From: JAGZHZ01 sp965150505
Lineage (GTDB): Bacteria; Bacillota; Clostridia; Lachnospirales; Lachnospiraceae
Length of the DNA stretch: 10,036 nt
Reading direction: 5' to 3'
Assembly (NCBI GenBank): GCA_965150505.1
Contig: CBCTVZ010000078.1
Coordinates: forward strand, 1 to 10,036
The stretch's first letter is position 1. The number at the start of each line of letters is the position of its first letter. Of the stretch, positions 1 to 7,672 are shown piece by piece. The notes below the pieces were generated by a model. It had not been told where the DNA came from and made no database searches. It was given only the letters and a program-made list of their open reading frames with translations. The position numbers and the translations under genes were made by a program.

Positions 1-3000
1 GTCCACGATCGCGCCCCAGCTGTCATATTTATATTCTACTACTTTATTTCCTGCCTTGTCAATCAGAGCAAGGATATCTCCCTGTGCATTTCGCACATAG
101 AAGTAATCCACATGATTATATACCATAGAAATCAATCTTGACTGTGTATCGTAGTTGTACCAGATGGTTTCCCCGTTTGTTGTCTCGCCTGTTATTAGAG
201 TTCCTGCCATATGATATGTGGTCGTCACTCCGTCCACCGTCTTCTTTACACGCATTCCAGTGTGGTCATAGGCATACTGGATACTCTTTCCGTTTTCTAC
301 TCCTGCGAGCTGTCTTCCCATATTCCAGCTGTATGTTGTTCCATCATATGAGGTCAGATTTCCGATCTCATCATATGTCAGTTCTTTTCCGTTGATGCCG
401 ATCAGTTTATCTTTCCACTTGCTGTCGTATGTGTAAGTATCGGTCTTCTGCGGTGCTGCCGGAAGATTTGCTGCTGTAGTGTACACATATTCTCTTCGTC
501 TTGTCAGATTTCCTCCCACATCATAGCTGTAGGTGATCGTCTTTTTCAGGATAGGATTGTTTTCTCGGATCAGCTGATTCAGCTCATCGTATTCATACGT
601 TGTACTTCCATTCGCGTCTGTTATCTTTGTGATATTTCCATTTGGATCGTACGCATACGCGATCGTGTCGCTTCCGTTCTTCATCGTCTGAACCATGGAA
701 CTCTTTGATCCGCCGCTTCCAGGCACATAAGTATACGTTGTCTCAAATGCCGGTTTATTCCAGCTCTGTTTGCTCACTCTGCCAAGGGCATCATACGTTG
801 TGCTGCGTTCAAATCCTCTGAGAGCACTCTTTGTCTCTCTTCCGTCATCATCGTATGTATACGTTTCATTGATGTAAGAATTTCCCACTGTGCGGTACAT
901 CTTCACCAAATTATTGTCGGCATCGTAACTGTATTCATAACTGTTTCCTGCCTCATCCACAACCTGACAGAGACGATCCAGAAAATCATAGAATAATTGA
1001 TACGTTTTGCCTGACAGATGGTTTGTGACCTTGCTCAGGTTATCCTGCTTATCGTATTCGTAAGTGCAGCATTTCTGTTCTGCTGCCCCTTGTCCTTCAC
1101 AGAAATACGTTGCTGAGACACGTTCCAGATCATCATAGACCGTACGGAGATACTGCCCGTTTCCATACACTGTCTTGAGCAGTTTCCCATTTCGCTCTTC
1201 ACGCTCATATCGAACGAGCGGACTGTCGGCTGCGTTTACCTGTTCCAGATTTCCAAATCCGTCGTAGGTAAAGCCATAAGTAAAGCCGTTGTGAAGAATA
1301 CTTGTCATCTTATCTTTTGTGAAAGTGTAGGCGTTGCGCGCTCTCATTTCCATTCCGTCAATCGTCACTTTCTGGGAGACGGCTGTCAGACGTTTCATAT
1401 TGTCATAGCGGTACAGGATCTGATTGCCTCGCTCGTCTGTCATAGAGTTCAGCACGCCTCGCTGTGTCATCCACTCATATGTCGCTTTGTTGCCCAGAGC
1501 GTCTGTCGAGGTCAGCGTATAGTTTCCGTCTTTTGTGTACGTCTTGCTGATTTTCATATAAGAATTCGCATCTTCCGCATCTGTCTGCTTCTGTTCCTTG
1601 ATATTTCCATAGGAATCGTATGTGAAGTTATAGACCATTTTCTCAGCAGAGGTCGCTTTTGTCACATTTTTCTTTGCGTCATACTCATACTTAAATTCTT
1701 TTCCTTTTACATCGGTCATGCTGACCAGATTGTCATTGTCATCATACTTGAACTTTCGGCTCTTTCCATCGGCATCCGTCACAGAGATCACGTTTCCTTT
1801 TTTATCGTAGGTAAAACTTGCTCCATACTGTTCTTTGTACAGGGAAAGTCCGTCAAAGTATGCCACGTTGATATTTCTGCAGTATACATAAGCCACTTCT
1901 ATCTCCATGTAGTCTGCCTTTGCCACCACAACGTCGCTTAAATACTGCCAGTCCTGTGTGTCGGCTCCAAAGTTGCTGGTATGCACTTCACGCTTTCCGT
2001 CTGTTCCAATAAAGGTTACTTCCACACCGAACTTTCGATACGATCTTGTCAGCGACAGACTTCTTCCTCTGCCCCAAGCGTTGACCATGTAACAGTCGCC
2101 TTTTTTTCCTCCGATCTTCAACGTCTGCGTCAGCTTTTTGTCACGGATCGGATCGCCTACGATTTTATATACCCTTCCGTTTAAATTTCCATTTCCATCC
2201 GGTACCTTCTCGCAGTCGGTTCTTGTATATTCCGGCTCATTCACAACGGTAAAATCACTTGCTTTTGCATATCCCATCGTTGCGGTCAGATGGCCGTTTG
2301 ATGATGTCTGAAAGGCTGGAATTAGATACCACTTTATCTTGCTGCTGTCTGTATATTCCCCTCGGATGGCGACAGCCTGACCCGATTCTAAATAGCGTAC
2401 GATTCCGCTTCCTGTATTTGGCAGGTAATAAACGCTTGTCTTTGCCTTTGGTTTCATCCAAGCAGTGTTGACGCAGTTTTCTGCCACTGTTTCGGCTGGG
2501 ACATATCCGCCATACCATTCTGTGTCATAGTTAAAACGGACGTGATACCATTCTTTTCCATTTGTATCATGGGTGCTGTCCTTAATCACCATCTGCGTAT
2601 CTTTTGGCGCTCTCGCCTCCACAGGGTACTCTGTTCCAGGTCCTACATAGACGGTTTCTTCTTTGCTGACCAGCGTACCCGTGCGGACGCCGTTTCCTCC
2701 TGCAAGGAAAAATTCGATATCATCTGCATGAATATATCCCGTATTGCTCAAGGAATCGGTGTCTTCCCACTGTGTTCGCACGCGATACCACACAGCTCCT
2801 TCTTTTCCTCTCACCCAGTTTAATACTTCTACTGGATTTCCTGCCCATACGTCGATCAGTTTTTCATAGGTCGTTCCCGGTCCTTTATACACAGATGTCT
2901 GCGCTTTGCCGACCTTTGCCAGTCCTGTCACCGGCAGTTCCGTCTCGCTTCCAACCGTTACAATCTTGTCTCCGTCATCGGAATCACTTTTTTCAAAACG

Positions 3001-5967
3001 ATCCAGATTGTTGTACGTCAAATCCCCGTTGCTGACGAGGTTATGGCGGTTTGCGGACAGTCCCCATTCTGCCTGAAGGTCGTCGATATAGACGCTTCCT
3101 TTTACATTTCGCATGACGACATTTAAGGTCACCGTATTGTCAGAAATGTCATTTGGCAGAGTAAATGGCAGACTGATCAGCTTCCATCCGTTTCCAGTCG
3201 TCTCAATTCTTCTGTTGTTTACTGCCTGCTGTTTTCCATTTTTGTCTTTATAGTACAGACTTAAATAACATCCTCCGGCGTTTCCAAGCTCGGTCACATC
3301 CATCTTGACATAAGCGGAAAAAGTAAAGGATCGCCCTTTCGGGATTTCTACTTCCTGATATAGTCTGCCTACTCCCTCTTTTTCTGTTGAAACCATCTTC
3401 ATACATCGTTTTCCAATCTTTGGATGGCTCTCGTCCAGATCTTCCGTCACTACGACCGTATTTTTATTGACACTGCTTTTCCAGACTTTTCCGAGATCTC
3501 CTTTTACGCATGGATCCTGCAGAAGCTGTGCCGTAGCGATCTGCATCTTCGTCTCATGGTCGAGCTGGTTCGCTTCGCTGCCATTAAATTTCCATGCCAT
3601 CGCATATCCTTTGTCATCGCGTACACTGACAGTATTTCCATTGTTGTTAAAAAAGTATACTTCCACTCTTCCCCTGTCATCCGTAAATCGTGTTTTATTG
3701 TTTCCATATACCATATTTAACGCATTTCCAGGCTGATCTTTCGCATACTCGCATACACGTTTCACACGCTCTGGCGTTCCTTCTGTATATTCATACTTTA
3801 ACTGATATCCATCAATATTTGTGATGCCGTTTAAAAGTCCTTCTTTGTCCGCATAGGAAAGTAAAATTTCCTCTTCGTCCACATCAATGATCTTTATTAA
3901 TTGTTTTTTATTATCATATTGAAGTTTTTTTTCCCGTCCTACCGGATCTTTGACTAAAGAAAGCAGTCCGTCTTCATTGTAATTCAGTTCCGTGATTCTG
4001 CCGGCTCCGTCTTCTAGCTTCGAGATTTTTTCATCGGTCCAGCTTACTTTTGCGGCATTCTCATTGCGATCTTTAATCTGCACAAGATATCCTTCTTTGT
4101 TAAAGATCAATCTTCCGTTGTCTTTATTTTTGATAATAAATCCTACTTCATCGGTCGTTCCGATCTCCAGAATCATCTCTTTATCCAGCTCATCCTGCCA
4201 CTGTTTTTTCTCTTTATTTTCGTAGAAGTAGTGACCCGTTCCGTCTCCGTCTATATAGCGGTAGTAATCCGTTTCGCCAACTTTTACCTTTTTGATGATC
4301 TGATGATAATTCAGTCGGAAACCTGCGCCATATCCGATCAATTGTTTATAATCGGTATTGTTATAAACCAGATCTAAGTTGATCGGCATTCTGTTTCCGC
4401 TCATCGCAAGCAGAGAATGGATATATGTCATATTTCCGTTGTAGTCATTGATCGACACGGTTCCCGCTCTGCCCGCGCTCTGGCTGTGATATGTCCAATA
4501 TCCCTCCAATCCAGAATAGCTGACATACGTTATGAGAATCTGCGGTCTTAAATCATCCACGCCTTCATGTGTTCCAGGTCCTAGCAAGATCGTCTCCATC
4601 TCTTTTGTTTCATGACCAGTCTTTAACAAAAGACCGAAATTTTTTCCATTTTCATACCAGTCTTTTACAAGATCTGTGATCCCAAAGGTCAGTACTTTCA
4701 CATCATTTGCATAGTACTGGTAAGTATCCAGAATCTGCTCCTCATAAACCGGTTTGTTATACCAGCAGAGGTGATCCGGTTCCCAATCCTGCATGACACG
4801 GTGCAGATGGAGTCTGCGCAGCGCATTGTCGCCATCCACAGAGACTACCATCATCTGCGCTTGAATAACCATATCCCCCGGCTGAATCTCCGGCAGGGAA
4901 AATTTCAGGAATGCACGGCGCACATCGCTTCTTCCGCCTAATACAAGATATGTATTCTGTTTGTTGACCAAACTTGCATTTTTAGAAGAAACCACGTTTG
5001 CATACACTTTGTCAAATGCCACTGGTGTGTTGATCGTAGGGTCGATTGTAACAGGATAACTGCGTTCCTCTGCGCGAAGCCATGTCTGATCTGGTTTTAC
5101 AATCACTTCCCATGTATGTTTCTTTTCACCTTCTCTCAGTTCGATTTCCAACTCTTCTGAGATCGCTCCCTTTGCATCACGCATAAATGGCGCTTTCACT
5201 TCAAATGGAACTTCCCCTTTTTCATTAAAAAACAGAACGCTCTGATCCTGAATCACTGGAAAGCAGCCCTTTGTCTGATATAAAAAGGTAAATGTCTCAT
5301 GCTGCGGCGCTGCCTTTAAAATCAGGTTGTCTTTCACATCGTCCCCGACAAGAAGACATTCCAGATCAATCTGAGGCAATACTTCTTTATACACAACTCC
5401 GCTTGAAAAATGTGTCAGTGTCATCGGATCTTTCTGATTTTTCTCGTCTTTCTGTTCTTTCCTCTGCTCCAGAACGCCCTGCACCTTTGCGGCTCCTTTC
5501 AGTCCCCATTCCAGAACCGCGTTTTCTCTCTGTACGCGCACCGTTTTGTTCTCTTTTGAATGGCGGAACAATTTTACTTTCGTACCGCCTGCTTTTTTCT
5601 TCCATCCTCTTTCTTCTGGTTCTACTCCATCTGCGTTTCCTTCTGTGTCAAACACAGCAAAGCCGCTCTCTTCTTCCAGCGTATTGTCGATCTCTTTCCA
5701 CTCTCCTTTTTCCTGAAAATGGACTGCGCATGGGTATACGGCTGCTGTGAACGAATGATCTTCGTTTTCAAACACCTTTTTACACGCCGTTCGTTTTTCA
5801 ATTACCTCCGTACACTTTTTGTTCTTTTTCTCACTTTGCTCTTCCAGACTGTCATCATACCAGACTGCTTTTCCTGTCTCTTCTCTCATCTGCATTTCCT
5901 CCATTTCTTCTTTTCCTGTTTTGTTTCCTGTTTTCTTTCCTGTGTTGTTTTCCTTTTCTGAACTCAT
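1..5967 (-). CDS. Giant WapA-like Rhs/YD-repeat protein (probable polymorphic toxin), 3' end outside window
   Basis: The minus-strand frame is open for 1989 codons, from an ATG at 5967-5965 preceded by AGGAGG (5975-5980) to the window edge. Domains in order: a charged N-terminus with no signal peptide (1-70); a conserved segment ending in EIDNTL (about 73-95); a DNRLRE-type domain (about 318-485); the Rhs opening segment with SQSAGRAGT and MSGNRMPI (about 487-530), leading into degenerate repeats; a carbohydrate-binding-like module (about 830-970, YIDDLQAEWG); three SH3b domains (about 1020-1085, 1097-1160, 1173-1240) between the two parts of a second such module (about 970-1000 and 1245-1375, YFDGLSLYKE); then about 20 YD repeats (1386-1989). 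The last residues, YVRNAQGDILALID and YDSWGA, match the usual end of an Rhs core, so the DPxG-type hinge and variable C-terminal toxin should follow just off the edge. In this family the YD shell encloses a toxin used against competing cells. Toxin activity here is inferred, because the toxin tip is not visible. The gene lies downstream of holin and amidase genes. Confidence 0.93.
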   Translation of the reverse strand, partial: MSSEKENNTGKKTGNKTGKEEMEEMQMREETGKAVWYDDSLEEQSEKKNKKCTEVIEKRTACKKVFENEDHSFTAAVYPCAVHFQEKGEWKEIDNTLEEESGFAVFDTEGNADGVEPEERGWKKKAGGTKVKLFRHSKENKTVRVQRENAVLEWGLKGAAKVQGVLEQRKEQKDEKNQKDPMTLTHFSSGVVYKEVLPQIDLECLLVGDDVKDNLILKAAPQHETFTFLYQTKGCFPVIQDQSVLFFNEKGEVPFEVKAPFMRDAKGAISEELEIELREGEKKHTWEVIVKPDQTWLRAEERSYPVTIDPTINTPVAFDKVYANVVSSKNASLVNKQNTYLVLGGRSDVRRAFLKFSLPEIQPGDMVIQAQMMVVSVDGDNALRRLHLHRVMQDWEPDHLCWYNKPVYEEQILDTYQYYANDVKVLTFGITDLVKDWYENGKNFGLLLKTGHETKEMETILLGPGTHEGVDDLRPQILITYVSYSGLEGYWTYHSQSAGRAGTVSINDYNGNMTYIHSLLAMSGNRMPINLDLVYNNTDYKQLIGYGAGFRLNYHQIIKKVKVGETDYYRYIDGDGTGHYFYENKEKKQWQDELDKEMILEIGTTDEVGFIIKNKDNGRLIFNKEGYLVQIKDRNENAAKVSWTDEKISKLEDGAGRITELNYNEDGLLSLVKDPVGREKKLQYDNKKQLIKIIDVDEEEILLSYADKEGLLNGITNIDGYQLKYEYTEGTPERVKRVCEYAKDQPGNALNMVYGNNKTRFTDDRGRVEVYFFNNNGNTVSVRDDKGYAMAWKFNGSEANQLDHETKMQIATAQLLQDPCVKGDLGKVWKSSVNKNTVVVTEDLDESHPKIGKRCMKMVSTEKEGVGRLYQEVEIPKGRSFTFSAYVKMDVTELGNAGGCYLSLYYKDKNGKQQAVNNRRIETTGNGWKLISLPFTLPNDISDNTVTLNVVMRNVKGSVYIDDLQAEWGLSANRHNLVSNGDLTYNNLDRFEKSDSDDGDKIVTVGSETELPVTGLAKVGKAQTSVYKGPGTTYEKLIDVWAGNPVEVLNWVRGKEGAVWYRVRTQWEDTDSLSNTGYIHADDIEFFLAGGNGVRTGTLVSKEETVYVGPGTEYPVEARAPKDTQMVIKDSTHDTNGKEWYHVRFNYDTEWYGGYVPAETVAENCVNTAWMKPKAKTSVYYLPNTGSGIVRYLESGQAVAIRGEYTDSSKIKWYLIPAFQTSSNGHLTATMGYAKASDFTVVNEPEYTRTDCEKVPDGNGNLNGRVYKIVGDPIRDKKLTQTLKIGGKKGDCYMVNAWGRGRSLSLTRSYRKFGVEVTFIGTDGKREVHTSNFGADTQDWQYLSDVVVAKADYMEIEVAYVYCRNINVAYFDGLSLYKEQYGASFTYDKKGNVISVTDADGKSRKFKYDDNDNLVSMTDVKGKEFKYEYDAKKNVTKATSAEKMVYNFTYDSYGNIKEQKQTDAEDANSYMKISKTYTKDGNYTLTSTDALGNKATYEWMTQRGVLNSMTDERGNQILYRYDNMKRLTAVSQKVTIDGMEMRARNAYTFTKDKMTSILHNGFTYGFTYDGFGNLEQVNAADSPLVRYEREERNGKLLKTVYGNGQYLRTVYDDLERVSATYFCEGQGAAEQKCCTYEYDKQDNLSKVTNHLSGKTYQLFYDFLDRLCQVVDEAGNSYEYSYDADNNLVKMYRTVGNSYINETYTYDDDGRETKSALRGFERSTTYDALGRVSKQSWNKPAFETTYTYVPGSGGSKSSMVQTMKNGSDTIAYAYDPNGNITKITDANGSTTYEYDELNQLIRENNPILKKTITYSYDVGGNLTRRREYVYTTAANLPAAPQKTDTYTYDSKWKDKLIGINGKELTYDEIGNLTSYDGTTYSWNMGRQLAGVENGKSIQYAYDHTGMRVKKTVDGVTTTYHMAGTLITGETTNGETIWYNYDTQSRLISMVYNHVDYFYVRNAQGDILALIDKAGNKVVEYKYDSWGAIVD

Positions 5968-5974
5968 TTCAAAT

Positions 5975-5980
5975 CCTCCT
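5975..5980 (-). promoter_or_regulatory. Ribosome binding site of the Rhs gene
   Basis: AGGAGG on the minus strand lies seven bases before the ATG at 5967. It fixes the start of the giant gene and implies independent, strong translation initiation despite the upstream amidase gene. Confidence 0.8.
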
Positions 5981-5998
5981 GTTTTTCTTCTTTTTCTG

Positions 5999-6017
5999 CG
6001 TCTGTTTTTCACAGACG
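5999..6017 (-). promoter_or_regulatory. Small hairpin in the amidase-Rhs intergenic leader
   Basis: CGTCTG and CAGACG form a 6-bp stem around a 7-base loop. It lies about 20 bases upstream of the Rhs ribosome site in the 105-base gap after the amidase stop. No T-run follows on the minus strand, so it does not look like a terminator. It could be an mRNA processing or stability element between the lysis genes and the toxin gene. That role is inferred, and a stem this short can occur by chance. Confidence 0.3.
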
Positions 6018-6072
6018 TCTATATATAAAAAAGAATTACTCATTTTATTTTGTCGCAAAATTTTCAACAAAT

Positions 6073-6762
6073 TTATTTTTCTACAATTATTGCTGAAATT
6101 CCCGCCTGTTCCAGCTGTTTTTTTAGTACTTCTGCATTGGTACGTTTTAAGAATGCTCCGCACTGAACACGATAAAACTTTTTGTCCTCTTTTGAATCAG
6201 ACACAGACTGTTTTTCTCCTACTTTTTTATTTAAAACATCTGCGATGCTTTTTGCGACCTCTTCTTTCTTGCTGTTGTAAAATCGCATATCGTCTCCATC
6301 ATCTAAGAATGCCGTTTCCAGCAAAAAGTAAGGCGTTCCTGCATTCCATGCTGCATTGCAGTTGCAAAGTTCGGCAGTCTCACAAAGACACCATTTTTGA
6401 AATCCTAATGATACAATCTGATCTATCATCGCTTCTGCCACAATCGGATCTGCGCCACTGTGGATATATCCTCCTGTTCCGGTAAACGCCCCATCTCCGG
6501 CTTCGTCTTTTCTCTGCTTTGCATTAAAATGGATTTCTAAAATAAAATCTTGATTGCCATAGTCGGGGCCTTTTCCCTTTTTCGTCTGCTGATAACAGTC
6601 CTTTTCCATGTCATACACTTCTGGATCTAATACCATCTCGTCTATAAATGGGAGTGTCTGCATCAGAAGATCTCTCGTCAGATCTGCTTCTTTTCCCCAT
6701 TTTGAGACAGCTCCAGGGTCACCTTCTCCATGCCCTGCAATCAGCAATACTTTTTTCTTCAT
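6073..6762 (-). CDS. N-acetylmuramoyl-L-alanine amidase (Amidase_3 type) with C-terminal SPOR domain
   Basis: A 229-residue zinc amidase that would cleave the bond between N-acetylmuramic acid and L-alanine in peptidoglycan. Expected Amidase_3 residues are visible: H11 in the AGHGEGDPGA opening, E25 (KEADL), H78 (EIHFNA) and E149 (LLETAFLD), fitting three zinc ligands plus a catalytic glutamate. Residues about 180-194 are a polar linker. Residues about 196-229 (FYRVQCGAF to the end) resemble a SPOR domain, which in known proteins binds glycan strands lacking stem peptides. The chosen start (MKKKVLLIAGHG) sits 10 bases after AGGAGG (6773-6778). A longer in-frame start at 6792 is less likely because it lies upstream of this site. 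No signal peptide is seen, as expected for an endolysin that depends on a holin. The start overlaps the holin stop as ATGA, so translation is probably coupled. The central region is cysteine-rich (C125, C127, C133, C135). Confidence 0.92.
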   Translation of the reverse strand: MKKKVLLIAGHGEGDPGAVSKWGKEADLTRDLLMQTLPFIDEMVLDPEVYDMEKDCYQQTKKGKGPDYGNQDFILEIHFNAKQRKDEAGDGAFTGTGGYIHSGADPIVAEAMIDQIVSLGFQKWCLCETAELCNCNAAWNAGTPYFLLETAFLDDGDDMRFYNSKKEEVAKSIADVLNKKVGEKQSVSDSKEDKKFYRVQCGAFLKRTNAEVLKKQLEQAGISAIIVEK

Positions 6763-7019
6763 TTTCTTTCTGCCTCCTTTTGTATTCTCCACGCATCTGC
6801 TTTTAGCGCTTTCTGCGTAAAGCTATTATTTTTCCACCAGTTCCAGATCGCCGCTCCTGCTGTAAAAACGCCTGTCAAAATCTCATATAGTTCCTCTTCT
6901 CCAACAGGCAGAGGACAAAATCCTGCGATCTGCAGACACTGGTTCAGCAAAGCCGCCGCCAAAACTGCCGTGCGCACGAGCGTGCTGATTTTAATTTTTT
7001 CTTTTTCGTCTGTTTTCAT
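6759..7019 (-). CDS. SPP1-family phage holin
   Basis: An 86-residue membrane protein. A charged N-terminus (MKTDEKEKIKIS) precedes a first hydrophobic segment (about 13-34, containing VRTAVLAAALLNQCLQIAG). After a short acidic turn (PVGEEELYE) comes a second hydrophobic segment (about 45-62), then NWWKNNSFTQKALKAD and a charged tail. The NWWKNNSFT signature after the second membrane segment is typical of SPP1-type holins. Holins oligomerise in the cytoplasmic membrane and let a cytoplasmic lysin reach the wall. The start has AGAGG about nine bases upstream. The stop TGA overlaps the amidase ATG. The neighbours, an XhlA-like protein upstream and an amidase downstream, form a complete Gram-positive phage-type lysis cassette, but no tail or capsid gene lies beside it in the window. 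Confidence 0.9.
   Translation of the reverse strand: MKTDEKEKIKISTLVRTAVLAAALLNQCLQIAGFCPLPVGEEELYEILTGVFTAGAAIWNWWKNNSFTQKALKADAWRIQKEAERK
6773..6778 (-). promoter_or_regulatory. Ribosome binding site of the amidase, inside the holin gene
   Basis: AGGAGG on the minus strand lies within the last holin codons, 10 bases before the amidase ATG. It decides in favour of the MKKK start over the upstream in-frame ATG and makes holin-amidase translational coupling likely. Confidence 0.75.
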
Positions 7020-7129
7020 TTTTCTATTCCTCTTTTTTGTGTTTCTGTCTGCTTTCTTATTTTTCTTGTTTTTCTCTTCTTCTCTTGTTCTTTTGATTCC
7101 AAGATCTCTCGTATCTTCACAGCTTCCAT
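7016..7129 (-). CDS. Possible 37-residue basic small protein overlapping the holin start
   Basis: Between the XhlA-like gene and the holin, an ATG (7129-7127) opens a 37-codon frame. Its TGA (7018-7016) overlaps the holin ATG as ATGA. The product begins MEAVKIREILES, is rich in lysine, arginine, glutamate and glutamine, has no membrane segment, and would be largely helical. Upstream there is only a weak AGG four bases from the ATG, and an in-frame stop directly precedes it. The DNA is strongly purine-rich on the coding strand, which favours open frames by chance. The ATGA coupling and its place in a lysis cassette are the arguments for it. It could instead be a leader that only feeds ribosomes to the holin start. 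Confidence 0.35.
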   Translation of the reverse strand: MEAVKIREILESKEQEKKRKTRKIRKQTETQKRGIEK

Positions 7130-7158
7130 TCAGCCTAACTGTACAAAATCTTTTTTCT

Positions 7159-7383
7159 TCAGGCTTCCCGTTCCGCTATAAGTTCATCCAGCCTGTGATG
7201 AGCCGATTTTGTCGATTCCTCCACCTTAACCATCCTCTCTACCAGATGATTGTGTTTTTCCACCTTTTCTTCCAACCGTTCAATTCGATATGTGGTCAGA
7301 CGGTTTGCCGCCATGATTCCCACGATACTTCCAAAAGCGGTTCCAACTAGGCTTAAGAATGCAACAATGATTTCTTTGTTCAC
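7159..7383 (-). CDS. XhlA-like / holin-associated small membrane protein
   Basis: A 74-residue protein with an N-terminal membrane segment (about 5-26, containing IIVAFLSLVGTAFGSIVGI). A long charged amphipathic helix follows (about 33-72: YRIERLEEKVEKHNHLVER and onward), likely a coiled coil. This architecture and sequence style match small proteins encoded beside holins in Firmicutes phages and usually named XhlA-like or hemolysin-like; in Bacillus PBSX, XhlA acts with the holin and amidase in lysis. The start is GTG (7383-7381), six bases after AGGAGGT (7390-7396). It is the first recognisable gene of the minus-strand operon, diverging from the NB-ARC gene. It could be a holin partner or antiholin; the sequence does not say which. 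Confidence 0.82.
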   Translation of the reverse strand: MNKEIIVAFLSLVGTAFGSIVGIMAANRLTTYRIERLEEKVEKHNHLVERMVKVEESTKSAHHRLDELIAEREA

Positions 7384-7546
7384 GTTTTCACCTCCTGTCT
7401 TTGAAAATTTTTTATCTTTTTACAGATGAATCAGATCGCTTTCGATACACTCTCTTTTTTGCATGAACGGTACAGGGAACATATCCGTTGAATAAAGAAA
7501 ATAAAAATGAAAAGCATTACTTTCTAAAATCAAAACAGGTATGGTC

Positions 7547-7575
7547 TTGCGCAATTAAAAATCATATGATACACT
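7547..7575 (+). promoter_or_regulatory. Weak candidate promoter for the NB-ARC gene
   Basis: TTGCGC (7547-7552), a 17-base spacer and TACACT (7570-7575), with a TG one base before the -10 (extended -10 form). The match is partial: three of six bases at -35 and four of six at -10. It would leave a long leader of about 240 bases before the ATG at 7821, so another promoter is quite possible. A perfect 10-bp palindrome, ATCATATGAT (7561-7570), overlaps the -10 region and could be an operator, or chance. Confidence 0.25.
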
Positions 7576-7622
7576 TTTTTGTATCTTTTCTTGTTCCATT
7601 TCATGCAGATGATTCTCGTCAA

Positions 7623-7638
7623 ATGAGAGCATTCTCAT
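7623..7638. repeat. Short inverted repeat in the divergent region
   Basis: ATGAGA, a 4-base loop GCAT, then TCTCAT: a perfect 6-bp stem. It is possibly an operator or RNA hairpin in the shared regulatory region. It is short enough to be chance. Confidence 0.25.
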
Positions 7639-7672
7639 CTGTCTATCTGATGTCCAAACTTTACCAGTTTTG

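Noticed and set aside
1..1390. DNA tandem repeats or CRISPR-like array in the YD region
   Set aside because: The periodicity is at protein level (YD motifs). The DNA copies differ too much for a repeat array, and no constant repeat with variable spacers is present.
1291..1941. Plus-strand open frame of 216 codons
   Set aside because: It lies fully antisense to the YD-repeat coding sequence, has no good ribosome site, and its F/H/I/C-rich composition is that of a complementary-strand shadow.
5292..5961. Plus-strand open frames opposite the Rhs N-terminus
   Set aside because: They are antisense to the Rhs gene, with S/L/F/C-rich composition and no motifs. They result from the purine-rich coding strand opposite.
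5969..6043. 24-codon minus-strand frame ending just before the Rhs ATG
   Set aside because: It has no ribosome site at its ATG, covers the hairpin and the Rhs ribosome site, and has a K/Q-rich sequence explained by purine-rich leader DNA.
6730..7350. Plus-strand open frame of 206 codons across the lysis cassette
   Set aside because: It is antisense to the start of the amidase, the holin and part of the XhlA-like gene, all of which have recognisable family features and ribosome sites. The plus frame has none.
7384..7487. Strong sigma-A promoter for the minus-strand operon
   Set aside because: Read on the minus strand, I found no TTGACA/TATAAT-like pair with 16-18 base spacing good enough to call. 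The real promoter may lie anywhere up to the NB-ARC start.
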